A stretch of 64,000 nt of DNA, taken from Candidatus Gastranaerophilales bacterium. GTDB lineage: Bacteria; Cyanobacteriota; Vampirovibrionia; Gastranaerophilales; Gastranaerophilaceae. Within the stretch, counting starts at the first letter, position 1, and each line of letters begins with the position of its first letter. Below the pieces are notes generated by a model. The model saw only the letters and a list, made by a program, of their open reading frames with translations, made no database searches and was not told the origin of the DNA. Below are positions 1 through 8,783 of the stretch, piece by piece. The DNA lies in NCBI GenBank assembly GCA_944327255.1, contig CALVHA010000005.1:1-64000 (forward strand), given 5' to 3'. The position numbers and the translations under genes were made by a program.

Positions 1-3000
1 ATAAACTCTACTCCAAAGTACCGGAAGTTTTCGCAATCCTTATGAAGAAAGATATAAACGGCGAATATGTTTATTCTGATATGACAAAAGCCGATTTTAT
101 TCTTAGCAAATTTGATTTTATTGATAAAGTAAATCAGAAAGAACTCCTTGAAGAAGTCCAGCTGGCAGAAAAATTTTATAATTATTTTGACGCCCCAGAA
201 AAATATCCGGTAGAAACACTTGGGCTTGGAGAACGCCAAAAAGCTTTGCTCAAAAAGCTGGAAAATGAAATAACAGACCAAATTGATGTTTATGATATGA
301 ATAGAATCATAGATACAATCGTAACTCTCAGAAACGACAGAGATTTGGATTACTATGAAAAACTGGAAAGCCGCAATATATCTCAATCCGACAATCTTAC
401 GACTGTAAAACATTTAAAAACCGATGAGCAGCGTGATATGTTAGATAAAATACTAACCCAAACCAAATCCTGGGAGTCAGTCTATATTACAGCAGTGGAA
501 ATGGCGACAACACACAATATCCCACATCTGAAAGAATATATATCAAAAATACTTCAACAAGAGAATCCAAAACTTCTTAAATGGGAGTTGAAAGAATTAT
601 CCGATTTGCGTTACAACGACACTTTCAAAGAACGTAGTTATCTGTTAAATGATGGACGTCTTAACATACATAATATCAAGAATCTTTGCTATATGGAGTC
701 TAATAAATATGAAAACAATGTAATAAATCGTAAGTTATTGGAAGATAAAACTCTGACAGGCGATAAAATTGTAAGATTGGCGCAAGTTGATGATAAATAT
801 TTTGATGTATATAACAAATTAAAAAATACGAATTTATCTAAAGAAGACGCAATTAGTATTGCAACACAAGCCTATAAGATAGATGAAATAATAGAAAACA
901 ATGATTATCTTCTCAACATGAATTTGGCAAAAGATGATTGGAATTTCCTGTCAGAAAGTGTATATGCAACGGATTTGTCAGCACTTAAAAACCGTACAGA
1001 ACTGCAGGACCCGTCTTTAAATCTAACTATTGCTGAAAGAATTGGTCTTGCCAAACACTTTTCATCCCAATTGAATGATAGACAATATACAGCAATGCTG
1101 GAACGTGGACTTTTGCATGATACATCATTAAAAAACAGCCAAATTATACTGCTATCTAGTCTCACCGATACAGACTATGCAATCGTAAAAGAAAGAGATA
1201 TTATACATAATCTCAATGAAAATGATTTTAACCACTGGAATCTGGACGTATTAGTAAAAATGGACGATGAAACTTATAACAACTACAATGATATCGAGAA
1301 TAATCTGACTGAAAATATGAAAAAACGCGGACTGACTTTTGATGAAAAAATAGTGCTGGCGAATTGTACAAAAGAAGAACTTGCATCTATTGATGAATAT
1401 TTATACTTTGAAAACAGAGGCTCCAGTCAATTTAATATTGATGAGTGTAAAGAACTGAGGAGAAATCTTGATATAAGAAGTAATGTTTATCCGGAAGAAA
1501 CCGTAACCGCTGCAAAAGCGACAATTAAACAATTAGCAGATAATAAAACACTTGCAGATCAAAAACAGCAACCTCTAAGTGTCATAGAAATATTTCAACT
1601 AATGGATGGCCATGATATAGATACAGAAGTGCTAAATTTAGTTACACATGAAGGACGAAATACCTCAGGCGCCTGCAGACTTTCAGCAAAGACGGCAAAA
1701 GACTTATATAAAATGACTCAACAACCTAACAGCAGTTCTCAAAAATATACACCTGAACAAAGTGCAGAACAAAGAGCATTGCTGGAAAAACTTATCTACA
1801 TCCCGGGACGCGGGAACGCACAGATTGAACCTGAAAATCTGTCAAGAATTATGGCACAACTGGGCAGTGTTGAAAACTTTGAAAAACACAAAGATTTTAT
1901 CTATAACGCAGACCGTGCAGCACACAATATCCCGCAATGGAACGGTAATAATATTTTTGAACATATAATGTATACCCCTGACGAACGGCTGCCAAAAGCT
2001 AAAAAATTTATGTTCATTGAAGAAAGAGGTACGAAACAATTCGATGCCGATGAGGTTAGACACCTTGCAGCGCTGGAGGATGAAGAGTTACGCAAGGTTG
2101 AAAAATACATCAAAAACCCTAAATTCAATGCAGAACATATCACAAATATTGCAGCACAAAATGAATCTGTACTGACAAAACTGGATGAAATATCCGGTTA
2201 TAATTATCAGGCTAATGTATTAATTGCTGCAGCAGAACTTGATGATGAATGTTTCAACAATTTCAAAACTATTGCAAAGTCAGGAATAATTAAAAATGGT
2301 ACAATAATATTAGATTTGTCATCATTAAAAGGTGAAAAATTCAAACAGCTTACAGAATTAATGCAGATTGAAAAAGCACATAACCAAACTAATTATTTTA
2401 AAGAAATAGCATCTCTTGATGCAGAACAATTTGCAAGAGCCAAACAACTTCTTGCAAAAGGTTATAATGGTGAAATGGCTTTCACTCTCGGGCAATGTAA
2501 GGATGAAAAAATATTAGAAAAATATGATAAAGCAATAGAAGAAGCCAAAAAGAAACGCAACCAGCTTAAATCAGGTGTCGCAGACTTAACCGACAATGAT
2601 ATAGTTGATTTCTTCAACAAAAATAAAACATCAACTCTGATGACCATTGATATGGTAGGTCTGCCTGTATTTACACATTCTTACACATCAAAACTGACAG
2701 GGGTTGAAAGTTTTGTAGAATCAGTAAAAGTATTAAAACAAAATCTAAGTGCCGAAAATTTTACAGATTTAGAAGCACGCATAAATGACAAAAGCCTTGA
2801 ACCACAGGAAAAAATTGCTAAAATCCGCACACTCAGCACCATCTTAAATCAATATACAAATCCAGAGACGCTGCAAGAGTTTATAAGCCTAATCAAACCA
2901 AACACACCGTCAAAAGACGAAATCCAAAAAGCAAAAGACATCTGGGCAAATCCAAAAGCAAAATTTGACGATAAATTGAATGAATTTTGTGAAACATTCG

Positions 3001-4385
3001 GGCTTGATAAAGATAACAAAAAAGTAGTTGAATTCTTCAACAAACGAGCCCAAACCAACGCAAAAGGCTACAAAATTCTTAACGGTGTAAAAGAATCAGA
3101 ACTTGCCAAACTGCTTGAAATAGAAGTCGTAAGAAAACGCAACGAACACGAATGGAACACTGCCATTGATAAAAAAGTTTACGAAAAAATCGGCGTAACA
3201 TACACACCTGAACTCTCAAGACGACTTAACCTCGCCGATAATAAATATTTATCAACATTCTTCCACGCAAATCGAGGTTTCAAAGAAAACTTTGGCGAAA
3301 TGGTTGACCATATTGTTGAGAACCCTGACAAATCCATCAGAGAAATCTTTGATGAACTGCCGCAAAACATAGAAACTCAAAGACAATTTGAAAAATACGG
3401 AATTGATTACGACAAATGGGTTTCAGCAAATAAAGACTCCTATCTGGTTGTTGAAGTTGAGGCAAGCGCACAAAAATCCAGACAGGCTGCAATTGCAAAC
3501 CTTGAAGCAGACTTGAACGACCCTGATTTCAAAGCAATACCTAAAGAAGAAACCGACAAAATTTACAAAGCACTTGAAGAAATCGGTGTCACCACCAAAA
3601 CTAAAAAAGAACCACGCTACGATGAAGACGGTTTTATCAGAGGCTATGATGATATAACAAGATTATACGTCAATGACAAACCTATTACGTTCAATAAGCT
3701 GGAAAAAGCTCTTTCTGCAATAAAACAGGTTATCAACGAAAATGACTTCTGGACAAAAACAAACAGCGACCCTGCAATCGATCAGGCAAGAACAACGATT
3801 TACAACCATATTATGAAACTTAGAGATGCGGAAGTTGATGCAACATCAAACCTGAAAGACAATGAACTTGCAACTCTGGAAGTTCACAAAACCGATATGA
3901 ACAACATTTCGCATTCACTCTTCTTAGGGAATCATGCTGGCTGTTGCACTGCTGTCGGGTCAAGTATCGGTAATGACTATGCGGCTCCGAGATACATTAT
4001 GGACAAATGCATTTCAGCTATTGAAGTTATTGACGGCAAAGAATTCGTTGGCAATACAATGTGCTACTTTGCAGAAGTTGACGGCAAGTTAGCTCTGGTT
4101 CTCGATAATATTGAAATGAGCGCAAAATATCAAAACAATGACCAAATCCGTGATGTCTTTATGGATTATGCAAAACAACTTTGTGAAGAAGTAGGCAAAC
4201 CGGAACTTCCGATTTATGCAGGACCTTACAGGCACAAATTCAATATGACCCCGTACCCGATAGATTCTCATGACCTGAAAATCATAGGCTCAACTGACGG
4301 AGAAAATACTTACATAGATTTTGCCGGACAATATGTAATAGACGGAGAAAAAGTCAGCCGGACCAAGCTTTATAAAATAAGATAG
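1..4385 (+). CDS. Giant helical-repeat protein with conserved C-terminal domain, 5' end outside the window
   Basis: The frame is open from the first bases of the window. The first ATG (position 42) has no ribosome site, and the codons before it read as protein (K-L-Y-S-K-V-P-E-V-F), so the gene is 5'-partial. More than 1,450 residues are visible. Most of it is a series of degenerate helical units of about 35-70 residues, with the recurring pattern D-x-x-x-L-x-x-L-x-x-L-x-D/E-E-x-F/L, suggesting an alpha-solenoid. The last 180 residues differ: a short G-x-H-A-G-C-C-T-A-V-G stretch (about nt 3928-3960), then alternating strands and a helix ending in Y-A-G-P-Y-R-H-K-F (about 4216-4242). The Cys/His-rich stretch could be catalytic, or the domain could be acetyltransferase-like; neither is established. 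The N terminus, and therefore any export signal, is not visible. Function unknown. Confidence 0.85.
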   Translation, partial: KLYSKVPEVFAILMKKDINGEYVYSDMTKADFILSKFDFIDKVNQKELLEEVQLAEKFYNYFDAPEKYPVETLGLGERQKALLKKLENEITDQIDVYDMNRIIDTIVTLRNDRDLDYYEKLESRNISQSDNLTTVKHLKTDEQRDMLDKILTQTKSWESVYITAVEMATTHNIPHLKEYISKILQQENPKLLKWELKELSDLRYNDTFKERSYLLNDGRLNIHNIKNLCYMESNKYENNVINRKLLEDKTLTGDKIVRLAQVDDKYFDVYNKLKNTNLSKEDAISIATQAYKIDEIIENNDYLLNMNLAKDDWNFLSESVYATDLSALKNRTELQDPSLNLTIAERIGLAKHFSSQLNDRQYTAMLERGLLHDTSLKNSQIILLSSLTDTDYAIVKERDIIHNLNENDFNHWNLDVLVKMDDETYNNYNDIENNLTENMKKRGLTFDEKIVLANCTKEELASIDEYLYFENRGSSQFNIDECKELRRNLDIRSNVYPEETVTAAKATIKQLADNKTLADQKQQPLSVIEIFQLMDGHDIDTEVLNLVTHEGRNTSGACRLSAKTAKDLYKMTQQPNSSSQKYTPEQSAEQRALLEKLIYIPGRGNAQIEPENLSRIMAQLGSVENFEKHKDFIYNADRAAHNIPQWNGNNIFEHIMYTPDERLPKAKKFMFIEERGTKQFDADEVRHLAALEDEELRKVEKYIKNPKFNAEHITNIAAQNESVLTKLDEISGYNYQANVLIAAAELDDECFNNFKTIAKSGIIKNGTIILDLSSLKGEKFKQLTELMQIEKAHNQTNYFKEIASLDAEQFARAKQLLAKGYNGEMAFTLGQCKDEKILEKYDKAIEEAKKKRNQLKSGVADLTDNDIVDFFNKNKTSTLMTIDMVGLPVFTHSYTSKLTGVESFVESVKVLKQNLSAENFTDLEARINDKSLEPQEKIAKIRTLSTILNQYTNPETLQEFISLIKPNTPSKDEIQKAKDIWANPKAKFDDKLNEFCETFGLDKDNKKVVEFFNKRAQTNAKGYKILNGVKESELAKLLEIEVVRKRNEHEWNTAIDKKVYEKIGVTYTPELSRRLNLADNKYLSTFFHANRGFKENFGEMVDHIVENPDKSIREIFDELPQNIETQRQFEKYGIDYDKWVSANKDSYLVVEVEASAQKSRQAAIANLEADLNDPDFKAIPKEETDKIYKALEEIGVTTKTKKEPRYDEDGFIRGYDDITRLYVNDKPITFNKLEKALSAIKQVINENDFWTKTNSDPAIDQARTTIYNHIMKLRDAEVDATSNLKDNELATLEVHKTDMNNISHSLFLGNHAGCCTAVGSSIGNDYAAPRYIMDKCISAIEVIDGKEFVGNTMCYFAEVDGKLALVLDNIEMSAKYQNNDQIRDVFMDYAKQLCEEVGKPELPIYAGPYRHKFNMTPYPIDSHDLKIIGSTDGENTYIDFAGQYVIDGEKVSRTKLYKIR

Positions 4386-4574
4386 TGCCAAAAATTGCAC
4401 ATATGAATAATAATATTACTTTTATCTATTAGCTGCACAAACAAGCGGTTTTCTTGCAAAAACTAAATTCCTCATAAATAAATTTTAATATACTATTGGA
4501 CAATTATCCCAGCACTCTATTAAAAACACTTTATAACAAGCAATCAAGTCAAAAGTTGTTATTCTTGTTTTTTA

Positions 4575-5024
4575 TTAAAAAAACTCAGGACCATCACTAA
4601 GATGTCTAGTATCACCTTCATCTAATTTATACTTTTTATATATATCATCTAATTCTGTTCGTACTTGTTTTTTGTCAGTAAAATTTCTAACAATTAATTT
4701 TATTGAATCCACAATTCTATTACCGGTACTGACATTTTTCTTTGGAACAAAAGGGGATTGATTATGTAAAAAATCTCTTTCTAAATCATTAACATATAAG
4801 CATGTCTGGAAATATTCATCCGTCTTATGTGGGGTACGAAAAGAGACTATACTTATAGTATCATGTTTCCCATCATTTAAAATATTTTTTACTGCATTAA
4901 GAAATTTAACATCACCAGTTTTTTTAGCATGGTCAAATGCATCTCTCAACGCATTCGTCGGAACTAGTTTTGACGAAAAAGCCGGACTATTGTTATTGCA
5001 GCGATTAATTGATTGAATATACAT
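4575..5024 (-). CDS. Small hypothetical protein with N-terminal F-x-S-K signature
   Basis: A 149-residue protein I cannot assign. It begins M-Y-I-Q, continues with an Asn/Ser-rich stretch and reaches A-F-S-S-K-L at about residues 15-20. This matches the N-terminal pattern in several other unknown proteins of this window, especially the product at 10965-11405 (M-Y-I-N ... A-F-S-G-K). The rest is charged, predicted helical and soluble, with no membrane segment. A strong ribosome site (AGGAGGTT) precedes the ATG. It lies 128 bases downstream of the metalloprotease gene in the same direction, so it could be co-transcribed, although the spacer holds its own promoter-like repeats. Function unknown. 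Confidence 0.8.
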   Translation of the reverse strand: MYIQSINRCNNNSPAFSSKLVPTNALRDAFDHAKKTGDVKFLNAVKNILNDGKHDTISIVSFRTPHKTDEYFQTCLYVNDLERDFLHNQSPFVPKKNVSTGNRIVDSIKLIVRNFTDKKQVRTELDDIYKKYKLDEGDTRHLSDGPEFF

Positions 5025-5063
5025 TTTTAACCTCCTTATTCTTAAATAGTTAGAATATCTATA

Positions 5064-5095
5064 ATACTATAATATTACAATACTATAATACTACA
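5064..5095. repeat. Tandem 16-base repeat in a promoter region
   Basis: Two adjacent 16-base units (5064-5079 and 5080-5095) match at 15 of 16 positions. Read on the minus strand each contains TATAGT/TTGTAA-like elements, so the duplication multiplies promoter-like hexamers upstream of the gene at 4575-5024. Confidence 0.7.
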
Positions 5096-5152
5096 ATTTC
5101 CAAAACATGAATAATTCACACCTAAAGAGATATCGTACAATCCATTCAAATC

Positions 5153-5965
5153 CTATTCATTAATATATTTATTAACAATATTATATGTATTTGGGAATAA
5201 TTTTATAAAATCAGCTTTATTGCCATCATCTGTACCCATTGCATAGCTAAACATTTGTGCAAATATTTCCATTCTTGATGCATCAGCAACATCAATATCT
5301 TTCATATTAGGAATTACATCTAAGCCCCTATTATAAAATTCACCGAGTAGATAACCATATTTGTATCGTATTCTAAAATCTAAATTCAGAGATTGCAAAT
5401 CTTTTTCAAGAGCTTGTTTAAATTCTTTTTTGTCACTATAACCGTTATTTTTCCTATATTTTTCTAAAAATTTTTCTTCACTTGGAAGGAGATTAATTTC
5501 AGAATCTGACTTTCCATAATATTTATTAATTAGTTTTTGATGTTCTGAATGCAATTCTTTATCTCCACCGTAGGAATCATAGAGGTGTCCCAACTCATGC
5601 ATTGTTGCCTGTTCTATTTCTTTTTTAGCAGTAAATGACGGAGGGAATGAAAATATATTTGATACTTTATCAAAAAGAAATGCGGACTCCTGTATAAAAA
5701 TTTCTTTGCGTTCTAAGTCATCAGTTGTAATACCTTTTGTTGCTTTAAACATTTTTTCATTCTCTTTTAAATATTTATTTAATTCAGAACCAGTTTTAGG
5801 CAAATTTGAAAAATCAGATGTAACATGAACATTCAACTTTCCAAAGATATTCGGGACTTTTTTTAAAGCTTTTTCTGTAGCTGATCGCACTGCTTCTTTA
5901 GTTGAAGTATCAACTTTATTAATAGAACCATCGTGATAGTATATTTTTGCATAAAAATCCGGCAT
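5153..5965 (-). CDS. Putative zinc metalloprotease, anthrax lethal-factor-like (ATLF) fold
   Basis: A 270-residue protein with zincin motif H-E-L-G-H at residues 123-127, followed by L-Y-D-S-Y-G-G. About 105 residues later comes M-E-I-F-A-Q-M-F-S-Y (232-241), whose Glu233 is placed like the third zinc ligand of gluzincins. The end, F-P-N-T-Y-N-I-V-N-K-Y-I (257-268), has the same layout as the end of anthrax lethal factor: E-x-F-A, then T-D, then P-x-T-F/Y-x-x-I/V-N. Assignment to the ATLF-type peptidase group is therefore well supported; the substrate is not. There is no signal peptide, membrane segment or N-terminal F-x-G tag. The ribosome site is AAGGGGAT. In this family such domains serve as toxins or as secreted peptidases. 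The 149-residue gene downstream might act with it, but that is only a neighbour argument. Confidence 0.8.
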   Translation of the reverse strand: MPDFYAKIYYHDGSINKVDTSTKEAVRSATEKALKKVPNIFGKLNVHVTSDFSNLPKTGSELNKYLKENEKMFKATKGITTDDLERKEIFIQESAFLFDKVSNIFSFPPSFTAKKEIEQATMHELGHLYDSYGGDKELHSEHQKLINKYYGKSDSEINLLPSEEKFLEKYRKNNGYSDKKEFKQALEKDLQSLNLDFRIRYKYGYLLGEFYNRGLDVIPNMKDIDVADASRMEIFAQMFSYAMGTDDGNKADFIKLFPNTYNIVNKYINE

Positions 5966-6090
5966 TAGATTATATCCCCTTTCTATTATAAAGTATTTTC
6001 GATATAAAATATTGCTTGATTGTTACAAAACTTATTAAACGACAATAACAAAACATACAATTTAAATTAAAAAAATAGAATATCTGATAC

Positions 6091-6119
6091 TTTACAAAGA
6101 AAAATCTTCGTAGTATATT
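6091..6119 (+). promoter_or_regulatory. Promoter of the 92-residue protein gene
   Basis: TTTACA (6091-6096), 17-base spacer, TATATT (6114-6119). A short inverted repeat GTGTA/TACAC (6124-6138) lies at the expected transcript start and could be an operator or a small hairpin. Confidence 0.65.
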
Positions 6120-6158
6120 TCAAGTGTACATTTTACACCAATAAAGAAGGATATTATT

Positions 6159-6437
6159 ATGAGAATTGATTTTAAACCCCAAAAACTTATTAACAATCTG
6201 GCTTTAGAAAACAAAACCGAATCAGGTATTAGAAGAATTATCACAACGCCAAAAAGAACTATTGATATGACACTTAATCCTTTAAAAAACTCTTACCCTA
6301 AAGAATATTATGTGTCCTCATTCAATGTATACGACCGTAAAAGTAACCTCTTAAAATCAATGCAAAGAACTATTGATGAAAACAACCATATCTCTACAGA
6401 GATTACAAGACCTAAACATAAAAATCCTATAAAATAG
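6159..6437 (+). CDS. Small basic hypothetical protein
   Basis: A 92-residue Lys/Arg-rich protein. The start M-R-I-D-F-K-P resembles a compact form of the N-terminal F-x-G/S signature in other unknown proteins here, with Pro in place of Gly. No membrane segment, and no domain I recognise. The ATG follows a clear ribosome site (AGAAGGA), and a good sigma-70-type promoter lies 40 bases upstream. The next gene, an LptF/G permease, starts 36 bases downstream from its own promoter. Function unknown. Confidence 0.75.
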   Translation: MRIDFKPQKLINNLALENKTESGIRRIITTPKRTIDMTLNPLKNSYPKEYYVSSFNVYDRKSNLLKSMQRTIDENNHISTEITRPKHKNPIK

Positions 6438-6438
6438 T

Positions 6439-6467
6439 TTGATAAAACTTTTTGTTTAGAATATAAT
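6439..6467 (+). promoter_or_regulatory. Promoter giving a predicted leaderless lptF/G mRNA
   Basis: TTGATA (6439-6444), 17-base spacer, perfect TATAAT (6462-6467). Six bases separate the -10 box from the ATG at 6474, so transcription should start at or within a base of the start codon. No ribosome site is present. Confidence 0.75.
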
Positions 6468-6473
6468 CTTTTT

Positions 6474-7610
6474 ATGGCTGTGGGAAGTTCTATAAAAAGT
6501 AAGATTAGAAATATAACCGTTCTGGATAAATATTTACTCAGACAGGTTATTGAAATGTTTATAATGGGCGTATTTGTTTTTACGTCCATTATCTTCGCTT
6601 CAGATACTTTTATTACCCTGATTAAACAAATTTCGTTATTCGGGATTCCGTTTAAAATAGCATTACTAATGATTATCCTGAACCTGCCGTCTGTTGTAGT
6701 AATGACAATTCCAATGGGTGTATTGCTATCAACAGTTATGACATTGAATAAATTAAGTCTGGCATCTGAAATTACAGTTCTAAGAGCCTGCGGAATAGGA
6801 TTAAATCGTATTGCCAAGCCTATATTTATCTTTTCTGTTGTAATGTGCATTTGCAGCTTCATAATTAACGAAACTGTTGTTCCTGTAGCAACAAAATATT
6901 CCAAAGATTTAGCACTGTGGTCTTTAAGTCAGAAAAACGTACCCGATGGTAAAGAAAATTTTGTATTTAAAGACATCAGTTCTGACGGCGTCTTAAAACG
7001 ACTTTTTTATGTTGGGCATTGCGAAAACAAAACATTATATAATATAACAGTTCTTGACACATCAAAACCGGGAACTATTCAGGTTTTGCAGGCAGAAGAG
7101 GGGAAGACAACACCTGAAGGATGGGATTTCCAAAAAGGTGCTGTCTATACTGTAGGACAAGAAGGTAAAGTTCTGAATACAACTTTATTCGAAGATTCTA
7201 CGGTAAAATTCGGCTTAGATTTATCAAAACAATTGAACAAAAATATGGCAAAAGAAATGAATTTCTCCAAACTCTTGAAGTTTATTGCAACTAATATTAA
7301 TAAACTCGACAAAGAACAACGAAATATTGTTGTTATCGAGTTATATGACAAATTGGCACTTCCTATTACGACAATTGCGCTGGTATTAATAGGAGTTCCG
7401 CTTGCAATAACACCACCAAGAGTGAGATATAACAGAGGATTTCTGTTTTCTATCCTGATTATTTTCGCATATTATCTGATAAGAGCTTTATCTATTTCTT
7501 TTGGGGAAGCAGGCACACTTGCACCGTTTTTAGCAGCTTGGATGCCGAATATTATACTTGCGACTTTCGGTTCGTTCTTATACTACAAAAAAGTCTATAC
7601 AATTGAATAA
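6474..7610 (+). CDS. LptF/LptG-family lipopolysaccharide export permease
   Basis: A 378-residue YjgP/YjgQ-family permease. In the Lpt system LptF and LptG form the inner-membrane channel that, with the LptB ATPase, extracts lipopolysaccharide and passes it to LptC/A/D. The family layout is visible: membrane segments at about residues 25-45, 60-85 and 100-125, a soluble periplasmic jellyroll region in the middle (about 140-270), and three more segments at the end (about 280-375). The motif L-R-A-C-G-I after the third segment is typical. I cannot tell LptF from LptG, and only one is in the window. The ATG lies directly behind a TATAAT box and lacks a ribosome site. The lpxD/lpxC genes at 51-54 kb agree with lipid A being made. 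Confidence 0.9.
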   Translation: MAVGSSIKSKIRNITVLDKYLLRQVIEMFIMGVFVFTSIIFASDTFITLIKQISLFGIPFKIALLMIILNLPSVVVMTIPMGVLLSTVMTLNKLSLASEITVLRACGIGLNRIAKPIFIFSVVMCICSFIINETVVPVATKYSKDLALWSLSQKNVPDGKENFVFKDISSDGVLKRLFYVGHCENKTLYNITVLDTSKPGTIQVLQAEEGKTTPEGWDFQKGAVYTVGQEGKVLNTTLFEDSTVKFGLDLSKQLNKNMAKEMNFSKLLKFIATNINKLDKEQRNIVVIELYDKLALPITTIALVLIGVPLAITPPRVRYNRGFLFSILIIFAYYLIRALSISFGEAGTLAPFLAAWMPNIILATFGSFLYYKKVYTIE

Positions 7611-7614
7611 TAAA

Positions 7615-7926
7615 TTAAGGCTCTTCTACAACACCTGAACTTGGAATACAAACTCCAAACTGACAGTTTGAATTGTAATTCGCCCCCTCGCTAACCTCTG
7701 CAGGTTCTGTATCGGTATTAATAAGCATGTCATAATATGGCTGTCTGTAATGCGGAATAAACGCATCCGGTTTTTGATAATTATCTAAATTATCAGGCAG
7801 GTATTTATCCTGTAAACCTGAAGGGGCAAAAACAGATGACGAACAAACCGCATCTGACAATGAACAAATTGCCAATGCAGGAAGAGAGATAAAACTCAAC
7901 ATCATTATAATAAAATATTTTTTCAT
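7615..7926 (-). CDS. Small exported hypothetical protein
   Basis: A 103-residue protein with a clear signal peptide: Met-Lys-Lys, a hydrophobic core, then L-P-A-L-A at about residue 19, which fits signal peptidase I. Ile at the -1 position before the first Cys argues against a lipobox. The mature part is short, Pro/Asp/Tyr-rich, and has four Cys (two near the start, two near the end) that could form disulfides. The ribosome site is AGAAAGG. It converges on the LptF/G gene with four bases between stop codons and no terminator. Function unknown. Confidence 0.75.
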   Translation of the reverse strand: MKKYFIIMMLSFISLPALAICSLSDAVCSSSVFAPSGLQDKYLPDNLDNYQKPDAFIPHYRQPYYDMLINTDTEPAEVSEGANYNSNCQFGVCIPSSGVVEEP

Positions 7927-8030
7927 AATTCCAACCTTTCTAAGTTAATATACTTACTATAGCTTACAGGATAACTGGAGTATTTACATTCCCCTAAAGT
8001 CTAATTGGAATTATATAAAATTTTTTTGAA

Positions 8031-8657
8031 TTATCTATAGTGATGATGCGGAGGCAAATGTCGATGCGGGTAATAAGGATGGATTCCATAGTAATATGGA
8101 TTTACCAGAATTTGTAACAAATTCATAAAATTAGCCGCATTTTTTGATTTCATATAATCACTCATAATCTCGCTATATTCATTATAATTTATTGTATTAG
8201 GATTTGAATCGCTTTCATTATATTTCCTAGAAAGACTTTTCACTAAATTAGCAATCTTAAGCTTTTCTGCCCTTGACATTGGGTATGGCGCAGTTGAATT
8301 ATGATTGTATTCTTCCAAGCTAACTACTTCATTTACGGAAATCTGACCATTTTTATAAATCTCTCTATCAATTTCTGTAAAAACATCTGGCATTGTTTTT
8401 TCATAATTTTCATTAGTAACATCACCATATACAAAACAATTAGGAACTTTCATCTCCGGCATTGGCACATAATAGTGTACATGCGGATATACAGGAACAA
8501 AATACTGAGCATCAGCTTCCTGAGCAGGAACCGCAGCAGCCAATGCAATCATCGCTGCTCCGGCAGTATTTTTTAAAGCTCCAAGATTTTTTTTAGAATT
8601 AGTACTTTCCCCGTTAAAATAAACTCGTTGCATCGTATTAATTGCAGAAACTTTCAT
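8031..8657 (-). CDS. Exported or membrane-tethered His-rich protein with EF-hand-like segments
   Basis: A 208-residue protein. The first residues carry the N-terminal signature (M-K-V-S ... V-Y-F-N-G-E, residues 1-17). An Ala-rich hydrophobic stretch at about 29-50 ends in E-A-D-A-Q, resembling a delayed signal peptide. The middle has two EF-hand-like loops: K-N-G-Q-I-S-V-N-E, and a later N-x-I-x-Y-x-E followed by an amphipathic helix. Neither loop has all calcium ligands. The C terminus is rich in His, Pro and Tyr and could bind metal. The ribosome site is AGGGGTG, with a TATAAT box (minus strand, 8684-8689) upstream. Calcium or metal binding is inferred only. Confidence 0.75.
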   Translation of the reverse strand: MKVSAINTMQRVYFNGESTNSKKNLGALKNTAGAAMIALAAAVPAQEADAQYFVPVYPHVHYYVPMPEMKVPNCFVYGDVTNENYEKTMPDVFTEIDREIYKNGQISVNEVVSLEEYNHNSTAPYPMSRAEKLKIANLVKSLSRKYNESDSNPNTINYNEYSEIMSDYMKSKNAANFMNLLQILVNPYYYGIHPYYPHRHLPPHHHYR

Positions 8658-8737
8658 ATAAACACCCCTATTTTTTGCATATAATTATAATAAACATAAA
8701 AAAAAATTTTTTGTTATTTTTTTATAAAAATTTACAT

Positions 8738-8769
8738 AAAAAAATCCCTGCTTTTTTAGCAGGGATTTT
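8738..8769 (-). terminator. Intrinsic terminator of the acetyl-CoA synthetase operon
   Basis: An 11-bp stem (8741-8751 with 8759-8769, core ATCCCTGC/GCAGGGAT) lies 15 bases after the stop at 8784 and is followed on the minus strand by a run of T. Confidence 0.9.
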
Positions 8770-8783
8770 TAATATCGCACAAA

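Noticed and set aside
6308..6904. 198-codon open frame on the minus strand
   Set aside because: Lies opposite the LptF/G permease gene, has no ribosome site, and its sequence is the antisense of a hydrophobic protein; a shadow.
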